Below, piece after piece: positions 37,697-46,358 of a stretch of 64,000 nt of DNA. Within the stretch, counting starts at the first letter, position 1, and each line of letters opens with the position of its first letter. This DNA comes from Anoxybacteroides rupiense (lineage in GTDB: Bacteria; Bacillota; Bacilli; Bacillales; Anoxybacillaceae): NCBI RefSeq assembly GCF_014196195.1, contig NZ_JACIDF010000010.1, positions 1-64,000 of the forward strand, given 5' to 3'. Under the pieces are notes generated by a model. The model was given only the letters and a program-made list of their open reading frames with translations. It searched no databases and was not told where the DNA came from. The translations under genes were made by a program, and so were the position numbers.

Positions 37697-38593
37697 CTAA
37701 ATAATTCTTCGCTCTCCCTCCATATATTGATAGATGTCGTGATCCTCTTTTGCTTTGCGCAAAGAGAATTGAAGCCATTTTACCTTAACCCGTTTCTCAT
37801 ACGTGTTGATAAGGCAATTTGTCAGCTGAACTAAAAGGAATGATTGGTTACCATTGCTAGAAATTTGCTGGCAAGTCCCCTTATATCGTTGCCCATCTAT
37901 TTCCACATAAACTTTATATATACCGGGCGTTGGCAGCATATATTCTTCATCTACTAGAATATGAAGAAATTGATTATTTTTATAATAGATCGACGCTTTT
38001 TTGACTTTCCCTCTTATTTCGTAGAAGTCACCAAGATAACTAGGAATCAAGGCTACGTTCCCAACAGACAGCAGATTGCGGATAGCAGTAGAACTGATTT
38101 TTTCCTGCTCGCGTTTGATCGGATGGATCACTGTTACTTGAAACTTTCCGTCCCCTTCTTTTTTCAAAGTGGCCATCGTTCCTTTGCCTTTATATCCGTA
38201 ATGATAATCAAATCCGGCTACGACATGCTTACAACGAAGGCCTACGATATATTGGACGACGAAATCTTTCGGCCGGAGACGCGCAAATTCAGGAGTAAAA
38301 CGGACCACGAATAATTTTTCCACCCCCATCTCTCGAAACCGTTCTTCCTTTATCGGCAAAGGAGTTAAATACTTTCTCGGCTCTTCATTTGCTTGGATAA
38401 TATCTTTAGGATGAGGATAAAAGGTCATAACGCCAAAGGAGAGCTGCTTTTGCTTCGCCGCTGCTTTGGCAGCCTCTAGAACTTCTTTATGTCCAAGATG
38501 AACGCCGTCGAAAAAGCCAAGCGCCAAAACACAAGGCCTCATTTGAGCTGTGACGGATGCGGAAATCGGATGCCGGATATAAACGGTTTCCAT
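37697..38593 (-). CDS. RibF-like FAD synthetase with degenerate riboflavin kinase domain
   Basis: 298 residues. The N-terminal FMN adenylyltransferase half is well conserved: GFFDGVHLGH (residues 26-35), MTFYPHPKDII, AGFDYHYGYKGKGT, and KISSTAIRNLLSVGNV. The C-terminal half is in the position of riboflavin kinase but lacks the family's G-x-PTAN motif; it reads YLPTPGIY-like MLPTPGIYKVYVEIDGQRYKG. It therefore probably adenylates FMN to FAD without phosphorylating riboflavin. Its place behind hpaC and hpaB, whose products use FADH2, suggests that it supplies FAD for HPA hydroxylation. The ribosome site GGGAGGTG precedes the ATG. Confidence 0.85.
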   Translation of the reverse strand: METVYIRHPISASVTAQMRPCVLALGFFDGVHLGHKEVLEAAKAAAKQKQLSFGVMTFYPHPKDIIQANEEPRKYLTPLPIKEERFREMGVEKLFVVRFTPEFARLRPKDFVVQYIVGLRCKHVVAGFDYHYGYKGKGTMATLKKEGDGKFQVTVIHPIKREQEKISSTAIRNLLSVGNVALIPSYLGDFYEIRGKVKKASIYYKNNQFLHILVDEEYMLPTPGIYKVYVEIDGQRYKGTCQQISSNGNQSFLLVQLTNCLINTYEKRVKVKWLQFSLRKAKEDHDIYQYMEGERRII

Positions 38594-38637
38594 CGCTACA
38601 CCTCCCTGTTCTCCAGATCAACCTTAATTTTTTTAAC

Positions 38638-38994
38638 ATTCTTCAGTCGAGAAGTCTCCCACTTCTAAATCTTGCGAAGCTTGATGAAAGTGGGAGATGA
38701 ATCGACTTCGGACAAGGACAGGCTTTTGCCTGTTCAATTGTCTGACCCTTTGGTAAAATAAACCTATGTCGTTCTTTCATAACTGGATATAGGAGGTTGC
38801 ATGGAGAAAATAAAATGCGAAAACCAAGCTGATCCTTCCATGCGTAAAATATCCAAGGTACAAAAGAACTCCGAATTGTCGGACATCTAGGGTTGGAACG
38901 ACCCGAAGTCACGCTCAGGGAGACGAAAGGCGGCTTTCGTCGTGGAACTGAGAAGCTCCCACTTCAAGCTTTAGCTAAGTGGTGAGTAGTTCAC
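38638..38994 (+). mobile_element. Non-autonomous IS200/IS605-type element
   Basis: A 357-bp segment starting after TTTAAC (38632-38637), with a left-end hairpin (TCTCCCACTT/AAGTGGGAGA, 38655-38697). The right end (GAGAAGCTCCCACTTC, AAGTGGTGAG, 38950-38986) closes with TTCAC at 38994. It contains no transposase frame. The region 38870-38950, before the right-end hairpin, is GC-rich and foldable, where a TnpB guide-RNA scaffold would lie. The layout matches the autonomous element at 23488-25261. Confidence 0.7.
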
Positions 38995-39019
38995 CGCCCT
39001 GTCGTTTTTCAGCGTTCTC

Positions 39020-39073
39020 GAACAATACCGCTTCCAGATCTCACCATTCGTCTAAAGAAGCGGTTGGTTGTTC
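39020..39073 (-). terminator. Hairpin after hpaC, possible terminator
   Basis: GAACAATACCGCTTC pairs with GAAGCGGTTGGTTGTTC (small internal loop). It lies just downstream of hpaC; the T run is weak. Its outer arm GGTTGTTC recurs in hairpins at 35279-35323 and 40659-40708. Confidence 0.45.
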
Positions 39074-39105
39074 AAGTAAAAGCCATCCTCCTGCTACATG
39101 CGATT

Positions 39106-39570
39106 TTATATATTTGCAATTTTTCCATACTTTCCGGCAAAAAAGGTTAGCGGCGTCCCTTCCCCCACAACCACATCGATGACTTCCCCGATAAATAACG
39201 TGTGGTCTCCCGCCAGCTGCTTGCTATAAACATGGCAGACAATATTGGCCAAAGCACCATTTAAAATAGGAATACCATGTAGCCACTCAAATGTTACCTC
39301 GCGCTTTTTCTGTATTTGTCCTGCAAACTGCATGGATAATTCCTTCTGATCTTCAGACAAGATATTGACAGCGAATGCGTCTGACTGATTCAATTTTTCT
39401 AGCATTTTCGCTTTTTCCCCAATCGAAATGAGCACTAATCGAGGGTTAAGAGAAACCGACATAAATGCATTGGCTGTCATTCCATGAACGTCCCTATCTA
39501 CTGCCGTTGTGATTACCGTTACTCCTGTCGCGAATTTTCCCATTGCATTTCTAAATGTCCGATCATCCAC
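39106..39570 (-). CDS. hpaC: 4-hydroxyphenylacetate 3-monooxygenase, flavin reductase component
   Basis: 154 residues of the short-chain flavin reductase family (FRNAMGKFATGVTVITT, GMTANAFMSVSLNPRLVLISI, HTLFIGEVIDV). It supplies reduced FAD to HpaB. The start is GTG 39570, preceded by AAGGGGGGATGAGCA. It lies 43 bp behind hpaD and in the same cluster as hpaB. Confidence 0.92.
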   Translation of the reverse strand: MDDRTFRNAMGKFATGVTVITTAVDRDVHGMTANAFMSVSLNPRLVLISIGEKAKMLEKLNQSDAFAVNILSEDQKELSMQFAGQIQKKREVTFEWLHGIPILNGALANIVCHVYSKQLAGDHTLFIGEVIDVVVGEGTPLTFFAGKYGKIANI

Positions 39571-39613
39571 TGCTCATCCCCCCTTCGTTCTGTTTGATCC
39601 CATGGACAAGCAG

Positions 39614-40597
39614 CTATAGGATAAATTCTGGTTTAATTTTTTCTAAAGTCGCTTTGGAGACAGGAATCGGTTCTCCTGTATCAATGTCTAAAAACGGAAA
39701 CGTTTCGTTAAACCAGCTTTCTGGAGCTTTATGCCCCCAAAATGTTTGACGTCTCGGGTCATCTAACTCCCAACGAATCGGAATAAAATCGGGATCACTT
39801 GTCAAGTAGTCCCCGTTGTAAAGCTCAATTCGATAACCATCCGGATCTCTTAAATAAAGGAAAAAGGCATTGGAAAGTCCGTGGCGCCCTGGTCCTCTCT
39901 CAATACTTTCTGCATAGCCGATAGAAGCCAGTATATCGCAACAATGGATTAATGCTAATGGATCTGGCAGCCAAAAGCCGATATGATGAAGGCGCGGACC
40001 TTCTCCGTTCATAAAAGCTTGATCGTGTACCCCTTGTTTTCGGTGGAGCCATGCTGCCCAAATCCGCTCTTTCTCTGTCACGGTGTACTCAGAGCAAGCA
40101 AATCCTAATTCTTTCATAAAAAAGTCATAGGCTTTTTCTACATCAGGAACCATGCAGTTTACATGGTCAATGCGCTGGATTCTCGCCCCTTTATACTGAT
40201 CATAACGTTGAAGCATCCGCTCCACCCGATCCATTTTGCAGAAAAACTCCAATGGCATCCCGGATACATCATGGACATGCAATGCTCTGCCGATCGCATA
40301 TTGCGTTCCTTCTTCCAACCATTTCGTTTTCAAGCCTTTTGCTTGAAATAACGCGGATAATTTATCTAAATCGGCTTCTGACGCCACTTTATATCCAAGG
40401 GCATGAACACCAGGTTGATCTGATTTTTTTAACACTAAGCTATGATGCGTATGCTCTTCTAATCCTCTTAAATAAATATGTTCTCCGTCACACTCTGTTT
40501 CAACAAAACCTAAAGCGTTTACATAAAAATCTCTCGAACGATCTAAATCCGTGACGTTAATCACTACTCTCGCAATGCGGATAATATTAAATTCCAT
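39614..40597 (-). CDS. hpaD: 3,4-dihydroxyphenylacetate 2,3-dioxygenase (extradiol, VOC type)
   Basis: About 327 residues with two glyoxalase-like domains (ARVVINVTDLDRSRDFYVNALGF and IQRIDHVNCMVPDVEKAYDFF). Metal ligands are His in DHVNCMV, His in LHHIGFWL and Glu in GYRIELYNGDYLTSDPD. It opens the ring of homoprotocatechuate. It is of the Fe/Mn-type Gram-positive HpaD class, not the LigB class. ATG 40597 (MEFNIIRIARVV) follows GGGGGAG; the frame is open 14 codons upstream without support. Confidence 0.92.
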   Translation of the reverse strand: MEFNIIRIARVVINVTDLDRSRDFYVNALGFVETECDGEHIYLRGLEEHTHHSLVLKKSDQPGVHALGYKVASEADLDKLSALFQAKGLKTKWLEEGTQYAIGRALHVHDVSGMPLEFFCKMDRVERMLQRYDQYKGARIQRIDHVNCMVPDVEKAYDFFMKELGFACSEYTVTEKERIWAAWLHRKQGVHDQAFMNGEGPRLHHIGFWLPDPLALIHCCDILASIGYAESIERGPGRHGLSNAFFLYLRDPDGYRIELYNGDYLTSDPDFIPIRWELDDPRRQTFWGHKAPESWFNETFPFLDIDTGEPIPVSKATLEKIKPEFIL

Positions 40598-40914
40598 CCT
40601 ACCAACTCCCCCACTTATTGAATGTGGTAATACCTTCACTACACTTTTCGACGGTCGGACAACCGACCACCCTCGCCTATTGACACCTGTAAGCGATTGG
40701 TTGTTTGGGACTCGGCCATACTTTGACGTACCCAGCCACTTTTTGCCAACCGTCGAGACTTATAGAAATTCTTCTTGAATGGGCTGTACTTTTCCTTAGT
40801 CGTATCTATATAGGCTTCCCGTGATTTCTTGCTAGCTTTCATGATCTAGTTGCGGCAACTCGTCAATAGATGATGAACTGAAAAACCATCTCACAACCCT
40901 CTATCGCAAAGAAT
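40598..40914. other. Intergenic stretch between hpaB and hpaD with palindromes
   Basis: It contains GGTCGG ACAA CCGACC (40653-40668), TTGACA (40680-40685) and GGTTGTTTGG (40699-40708), in the same order and spacing as the segment upstream of hpaG1 read on the other strand. No gene is supported. Confidence 0.5.
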
Positions 40915-42387
40915 TTAATTATTTTGAATCATCTGTTCTGAACGGTCGAGAAACTCTTTCACACGATCTACATATTCTTGCTTATCATAGCCGTTATATA
41001 AAGCACTCGCCATTCTGACAGGATCGCCAAAGAAAAAGCGCTCATATAAGGTTTGTCTTGTGCCGAATGCACTCATACAAACATCCCAAGCAAGACGGTA
41101 CAATTTCACACGATGGTAAGCTTCTCCATTAGCCGCTTGCAAATACTTATCTAAATCTGGGCGAATGTCTGACTTAAAATCTGCTTCTGACGGAATAGCC
41201 ATTAAACCGCTAGCACCTAATAGCTGCATAATTTCACTAAATCGAGGGTAAATCTTTGGATAATAATTGCGAGCAATATTTAGTGGCGTAAAATCAGGCG
41301 TCATAATCCCCCATTTATCTATTTTTGCGTTCGCTTCCGCTGCTGTCATGTAGGCTTTCATCGTTTCTAACGCGATAATCACCTCGGACATTTTTTCTTG
41401 GACATGCTGGAACTGTCCGATGTTGATCGTTTCCACCATTAGTTGTAAAATTCCTAACACAAATTCCGTTTTCACAATGTTTTTAGCGACTACTTGATGC
41501 GTCATATGAACAACGGCATTGCTTTCGTTGTACGCCTGGTTGCAAACGCTTACATCACCAAGTGCAAATACGCGGTTCCACGGCACCACCACATCATCAA
41601 AAACAACAACCGTATCCATTTCTTCAAAGCGTGATCCTAGCGGGTGGTCAAAGTGGGATTTTCCGTAATCGAATGATTCACGGCAAATAAATTTTAACCC
41701 GGGGGTGTTATTGGGAATTGCAAATGCGTAAGCATATGGGTTTTCTTCTTCGGATTGTTTTAATAGAGTCGAAGGAAATACCATAATTTCATCTGTAATT
41801 CCCCCTTGCGTTGCAAGCAAACGCGCTCCGCGAATCACCACTCCTTCCGATGTTTTCTTCACAATCCGAGCGGCAATATAAGGATCTGGCAGCTGTGCGG
41901 CGTTGACCGCCCGATTGACTTGAGGCTGAATGAGCGTATGAGTGAGAGAAATATCATTTTCTCTGCAATACTCGTAATATTCTTCCATATTTTTAGCGTA
42001 AAACGGATCTTGTTTCCCAAACATTTTGGCAGCTGCGCCGTAAGCCATGATGCCAACGTTAAGATAGTCTGGAGAACGTCCCATCATTCCTCCATTATAT
42101 TTGGCCCATTCTTGCATCATCTTGCGGCGCATCACAAGATCTTCTTTTGTTCTTGGCTGGATAAATGAAGTCCCTACACGTTCTCCTGTTGTTGGCGATA
42201 CATATGTCATATAATCTCGCTTGGCGGGATCATGTTGCATATCATACATCTCTGCTTGCGTTTTCATGACTCCTTTAAAAGCAGGATGCTCAGAAATCTT
42301 TCCTCTTACTTGTTCGCCATTAATCCAGACAACTGCCTGCGCCTCATCCACTCTCTCAATATATTGTTTTCCTGTTTTAGCTGGCAT
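40915..42387 (-). CDS. hpaB: 4-hydroxyphenylacetate 3-monooxygenase, oxygenase component
   Basis: About 490 residues of the HpaB/PvcC/ABBFA FADH2-dependent monooxygenase family, with acyl-CoA dehydrogenase-like fold. Typical stretches are YMTYVSPTTGERVGTSF, SLTHTLIQPQVNR, and DTVVVFDDVVVPWNRVFALGD. It hydroxylates 4-hydroxyphenylacetate to 3,4-dihydroxyphenylacetate. ATG 42387 (MPAKTGKQYIE) follows AAAGGAGAGAGTGAG; the frame is open 11 codons further upstream. It lies downstream of hpaE. Confidence 0.93.
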   Translation of the reverse strand: MPAKTGKQYIERVDEAQAVVWINGEQVRGKISEHPAFKGVMKTQAEMYDMQHDPAKRDYMTYVSPTTGERVGTSFIQPRTKEDLVMRRKMMQEWAKYNGGMMGRSPDYLNVGIMAYGAAAKMFGKQDPFYAKNMEEYYEYCRENDISLTHTLIQPQVNRAVNAAQLPDPYIAARIVKKTSEGVVIRGARLLATQGGITDEIMVFPSTLLKQSEEENPYAYAFAIPNNTPGLKFICRESFDYGKSHFDHPLGSRFEEMDTVVVFDDVVVPWNRVFALGDVSVCNQAYNESNAVVHMTHQVVAKNIVKTEFVLGILQLMVETINIGQFQHVQEKMSEVIIALETMKAYMTAAEANAKIDKWGIMTPDFTPLNIARNYYPKIYPRFSEIMQLLGASGLMAIPSEADFKSDIRPDLDKYLQAANGEAYHRVKLYRLAWDVCMSAFGTRQTLYERFFFGDPVRMASALYNGYDKQEYVDRVKEFLDRSEQMIQNN

Positions 42388-42455
42388 CTCACTCTCTCCT
42401 TTGGAAATTCCCTTCATCACCGATCCATTGTTATTCTATCTGCTTCTTTGATTCT

Positions 42456-43976
42456 CTATTTCTTTTTTCCAAATTGAGGTATATGGTGATCCCCAATTGC
42501 TACATGAATCACTTTCGGCTCCGTGTAAAATTCGAAAATGGCATAATGTCCGCCTTCTCGGCCAATTCCGCTATCTTTCGTACCGCCAAACGGAATGCGA
42601 AGATCTCTTACATTTTGAGCATTAATCCATAGCATTCCGGCATCGACCGCATGTGCCACACGATGCGCTTTTTTAATATCGTTTGTCCAGACGTAGCCTG
42701 CAAGTCCATATCTTACATCGTTGGCCATTGCAATCACTTCTTCCTCTGTCTCAAATTCAATAACGGCCATCACAGGGCCAAATATTTCTTCTTGGCATAC
42801 TCTCATTTCATTTTTGGCATTTAATAATAAGGTTGGCGGGACAAAGTTCCCTTCCCTTAATTCCTCAGGCACGCTCCCTTGTACCACCTCACATCCTTCT
42901 TCTTTTGCCAGTTCGATGTAGCTCTGCACTTTATTAAAATGGGCTTTTTCAATTAAAGGTCCCAGCTGTGTAGCAGGATCTAAAGGATCTCCTATTTTGA
43001 TGTTGGCTACACGCTCTTTTAATGCTTCTACAAATTGAGGCTTAATGTTTTTATGAAGAAAAACGCGAGAGTTTGCGGTACAGCGTTCACCGTTGAACGA
43101 GAAAATTCCCCATACGGCGGCATCAAGCGCCCTCTCTAAATCAGCATCTTCAAATACAATGAATGGCGATTTTCCACCAAGCTCCATCGATACTTTTTTT
43201 AATGTATCCGCTGAATTTTTCATAATGATCGAGCCTGTTGTAGTTTCACCTGTAAAAGAAATCGCTTTCACATCTGGATGCGCAACAAGAGCGGCTCCTG
43301 CCGTTTCTCCAAAACCATGGACGACATTAAATACCCCCTCTGGAAGACCGGCTTTATGAATCACTTCGGCCAGTTTATTAGCTGTTAACGGTGAAAGCTC
43401 TGCGGGCTTCAATACGACTGTATTGCCTGTTGCTAATGCCGGTGCGACTTTCCACGTTTCCAGCATGAAAGGAGCATTCCACGGTGTAATCAGTCCAATC
43501 ACGCTAAGCGGCTTGTAAATGGTATAGTTGATGAATTCTTTATCAACCAGGTAGGACTCGCCGTGCAATTTGGCTTGAACCATTCTTGCATAAAAGCGGA
43601 AGTTTTCCGCAGCCCGTGCTGTCATCTTTTTCGTTTGACTTATCGGAAGTCCCGTATCCAGCGCTTCTAAAAAGGCAATTTCCTCAATTTCTTCATCAAT
43701 CAGATCAGCGATACGATTTATATACTTCATTCGCGCTTCCACTTTCATCGTTCCCCACGGGCCATGCTCAAACGCTCTTTTCGCTGCCATCACCGCTTCA
43801 TTTACATCCTCCTGGCGGCCTTCTGCTACACGGTTGATCACTTCATTTGTAAAAGGATTGATGTTATCAAAGCTGGTTCCTGACCGGCCCTCTACAAATT
43901 TCCCGTTTATATAGTGCTGGACATCGTCTACTTGCTTATGAGCCGATTTTTGAACGGCTATTCCTTGATTCTCCAT
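42456..43976 (-). CDS. hpaE: 5-carboxymethyl-2-hydroxymuconic-semialdehyde dehydrogenase
   Basis: 506 residues, aldehyde dehydrogenase superfamily. Visible are the NAD site (FTGETTTGSIIMKNSA), catalytic Glu in MELGGKSPFIVFEDAD and catalytic Cys in FSFNGERCTANSRVF. It oxidises the HpaD ring-cleavage semialdehyde to the acid. Assignment as HpaE rests on its position between the aldolase and hpaB. The ribosome site GGGATGTG precedes the ATG. Confidence 0.92.
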   Translation of the reverse strand: MENQGIAVQKSAHKQVDDVQHYINGKFVEGRSGTSFDNINPFTNEVINRVAEGRQEDVNEAVMAAKRAFEHGPWGTMKVEARMKYINRIADLIDEEIEEIAFLEALDTGLPISQTKKMTARAAENFRFYARMVQAKLHGESYLVDKEFINYTIYKPLSVIGLITPWNAPFMLETWKVAPALATGNTVVLKPAELSPLTANKLAEVIHKAGLPEGVFNVVHGFGETAGAALVAHPDVKAISFTGETTTGSIIMKNSADTLKKVSMELGGKSPFIVFEDADLERALDAAVWGIFSFNGERCTANSRVFLHKNIKPQFVEALKERVANIKIGDPLDPATQLGPLIEKAHFNKVQSYIELAKEEGCEVVQGSVPEELREGNFVPPTLLLNAKNEMRVCQEEIFGPVMAVIEFETEEEVIAMANDVRYGLAGYVWTNDIKKAHRVAHAVDAGMLWINAQNVRDLRIPFGGTKDSGIGREGGHYAIFEFYTEPKVIHVAIGDHHIPQFGKKK

Positions 43977-44030
43977 CTTTTTTCACATCCCTTTACCCTA
44001 TTTTTTATGATGTTATGGAAAAGGACCGTC

Positions 44031-44960
44031 TCATGAGTTCGATGAAACTTCCTCCGGCAAATCTACGTATCTCTTGAGAACTTCGCGGATTTCATCTTGC
44101 AAAGCCTGTGTCGGTAAGTCCATTGGCAGACGAAGAACCGGTTTAATTTTCCCCATCATGCCTAATGCCGCCTTTACAGGAGCGGGATTCGTGTCTTTAA
44201 AGAGCACATCATTTAATGGCATTAACTCATAATGAAGCTCCAATGCGCGTTGGACGTTGCCTGCATTCCAAGCATTGTACATTTCGGCTACCTTCTTCGG
44301 CTCGACATTAGCTGTGGCGCTTATATATCCCGCCCCGCCAATCGCCAACATTGGATAGCATAACAGTTCAATGCCTGAATAAAGGAGAAAATCTCTTCCG
44401 CATTCCAGCAACACTCGGTTTACATGTTCAAAATCCTTGTTGGACTCCTTCACCCCGATAATGTTTGGACAATCTTCCCGCAATTTCGCAAGTGTTTTCA
44501 CTTCAAGATTGACCGCTGTTCTTCCTGGAATATTGTAGACAATAATCGGAATATCCACGGAATCAGCTACCGCTTTAAAGTGTTTATAAAGGGCATGCTG
44601 AGATGGTTTATTATAATATGGAACAATTACTAATGCCGCATCGGCGCCAATTTCTTGTGCTATCTTTGTTAAATAAAGCGTTTCAGCATGATTAGTCGAA
44701 CCTGTACCCGGTACGAAAGGAACGCGACCGTTCACCGCTTTAACCGCTGCTTTCATCACTTGTACGCGCTCTTCAAGCGTCAATGAACTCGGCTCCCCCG
44801 TTGTTCCCGTTACAGAAATCGCATGGCTACCGCTCTCAATATGCCAGTTGATCAATTGCTCCAGCGTTTCAAAATCAATCGAACCATCCTCGTTAAACGG
44901 GGTTATAATCGGAGCAATGGAACCTCGCAATTTTTTCTTAACCGCTTCCAAATTTCCCAT
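44031..44960 (-). CDS. DapA-family aldolase, likely 2,4-dihydroxyhept-2-ene-1,7-dioate aldolase
   Basis: 309 residues of the dihydrodipicolinate synthase/N-acetylneuraminate lyase family. Visible are GTTGEPSSLT, Tyr in IIVYNIPGRT and Schiff-base Lys in IIGVKESNKD. Members cleave or form pyruvate aldols. As first gene of the HPA cluster and with no HpaI (HpcH class II) gene present, it probably performs the last step, giving pyruvate and succinic semialdehyde. A lysine-biosynthesis DapA cannot be excluded from sequence alone, but context argues against it. The ribosome site CGAGGGAGAGCGAG precedes the ATG. Confidence 0.87.
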   Translation of the reverse strand: MGNLEAVKKKLRGSIAPIITPFNEDGSIDFETLEQLINWHIESGSHAISVTGTTGEPSSLTLEERVQVMKAAVKAVNGRVPFVPGTGSTNHAETLYLTKIAQEIGADAALVIVPYYNKPSQHALYKHFKAVADSVDIPIIVYNIPGRTAVNLEVKTLAKLREDCPNIIGVKESNKDFEHVNRVLLECGRDFLLYSGIELLCYPMLAIGGAGYISATANVEPKKVAEMYNAWNAGNVQRALELHYELMPLNDVLFKDTNPAPVKAALGMMGKIKPVLRLPMDLPTQALQDEIREVLKRYVDLPEEVSSNS

Positions 44961-45118
44961 CTTCTCGCTCTCCCTCGTTTCTTTTAGTTAGAAAATTTCA
45001 TTTTATCTGAAATATCTTACAAATCAAATGTATCATGTGTTAATCTATATGAAAAATACTAAAAAAATTAATGCTCTATACAAAAAAAATATACTTAATG
45101 GAAAGGATGGAGACTGTA

Positions 45119-46012
45119 ATGGATATTAAGCAGCTTCGTTATTTTTCAACCATTGCGGAGGAAGGACAGATTACTCGAGCAGCCAAAAAACTCCATATGG
45201 CCCAGCCTCCGCTAAGCTACCAATTGAAATCTCTCGAAGATGAGCTAGGCGTTCTTTTAATGGAAAGGAACGGAAAAAATATGGAGCTGACAGAAGCCGG
45301 GGAAATTTTGTATAGACGAGCAAAAGAGCTGCTGCATCAACTTGATGATACCATTACAGAAGTAAAAGAAGTGGGGCAAGGCATTAAGGGAATCTTATCG
45401 ATCGGATCCGTCAAAACATGCTTTGCTTACATACCGGAACGCATTCGGCAGTTTCGTGAACAATATCCAAAGGTTCGTTTTCGGTTATATGAGGGAGATT
45501 CATTCCGTCTGGCGCAGAATTTACGAAACCGCGAAATCGAACTTGCCATCGTCCGCCTCCCTTTAGACCTGCATGACTTTTCGCTGCTTATGTTGCCCGC
45601 GGATCATTTTGTCGTGATCTCATCGAAACACTGGCCTGTCAGCCCAAAGATGCGAATCCAGGAACTCAAGCATATTCCATTAATCCTATTACACCGAGTT
45701 AGCGGTGTCGGCCTTTATGAGCTCGTGATCGATACATGTCGAAAGCATGGATTTGAACCGAATGTTGTTTGTCAAGGCCCTGATGCCGCCATGCTCCTCT
45801 CTCTTGCAAGAGCAGGAGTAGGAGTGGCGCTGCTTCCGAAGTCGACATTATGCTCCTTCCCTTTAACCGATTTAAAAATTAGTGAAATTGAAGATTGCAA
45901 GATTGAATCAGAATCTGCCGTGATTTGGCTTAAAAACCGCCGTCTGTCAAAAGCAGCTCGCCAATTCCTCCAAACCTTTGAGTATGAATATATGGCACCA
46001 GTCTTTGAGTAA
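45119..46012 (+). CDS. LysR family transcriptional regulator of the HPA cluster
   Basis: About 297 residues. The LysR winged helix (MDIKQLRYFSTIAEEGQITRAAKKLHMAQPPLSYQLKSLE) precedes the effector domain of the BenM/CatM-like type (LSIGSVKTCFAYIPERI, GVGVALLPKS). It is divergent from the DapA-type aldolase gene, 158 bp away, the classical position for an activator of the catabolic genes, probably responding to HPA or an intermediate. ATG 45119 follows GGATGGAGACTGTA; the frame is open 16 codons upstream. Confidence 0.9.
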   Translation: MDIKQLRYFSTIAEEGQITRAAKKLHMAQPPLSYQLKSLEDELGVLLMERNGKNMELTEAGEILYRRAKELLHQLDDTITEVKEVGQGIKGILSIGSVKTCFAYIPERIRQFREQYPKVRFRLYEGDSFRLAQNLRNREIELAIVRLPLDLHDFSLLMLPADHFVVISSKHWPVSPKMRIQELKHIPLILLHRVSGVGLYELVIDTCRKHGFEPNVVCQGPDAAMLLSLARAGVGVALLPKSTLCSFPLTDLKISEIEDCKIESESAVIWLKNRRLSKAARQFLQTFEYEYMAPVFE

Positions 46013-46073
46013 CTTGGAGGCAGCAGTTGTAATATGCGCTGAAAAGTGATGGCTTTTTTGTTTAATAGAGGAC

Positions 46074-46112
46074 GAACACCCCCGCTTCACAGAACCAAAG
46101 CGGGGGTGTTCA
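46074..46112 (+). terminator. Terminator-like hairpin after the LysR gene
   Basis: GAACACCCCCGCTT pairs with AAGCGGGGGTGTTC around CACAGAACCA. A very stable stem with only weak T content behind it. Confidence 0.65.
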
Positions 46113-46140
46113 TGACCTTCATCACGCATTCACATGACGA

Positions 46141-46167
46141 AAAGGCAAGTGTGTGCACTTGCCTTTC
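46141..46167 (-). terminator. Terminator-like hairpin before the lipoprotein gene end
   Basis: AAAGGCAAGTG pairs perfectly with CACTTGCCTTT; on the minus strand it is followed by TTTTCG. It would end the transcript of the lipoprotein gene. The rest of 46168-46358 has nothing I can support. Confidence 0.55.
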
Positions 46168-46358
46168 AGCCGTGTTTTTACGGGCATCGTTCGTTCAATT
46201 CTTCAAATGACTGAAGTTGACCTTTTTCCCTATTAGATAACCCCTGAACTCCAAATAAAGAGTCATCAACTTTTTATGGGAACAGCTTTTGTTCGAGGAA
46301 AAAAGTTCTTTTTTTATACTGGCTGATTTTAGCTTCATTCAAACAGATAGCCAAAGTT

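Noticed and set aside
38594-38700. FMN riboswitch in front of the RibF-like gene
   Set aside because: The sequence upstream of its start lies in the HPA operon and is taken up by the IS605-type element and a hairpin; no conserved FMN-box pattern was seen.
44031-44960. Biosynthetic dihydrodipicolinate synthase (dapA)
   Set aside because: Family match is real, but it heads the HPA cluster next to a divergent LysR gene and has no lysine-pathway neighbours.
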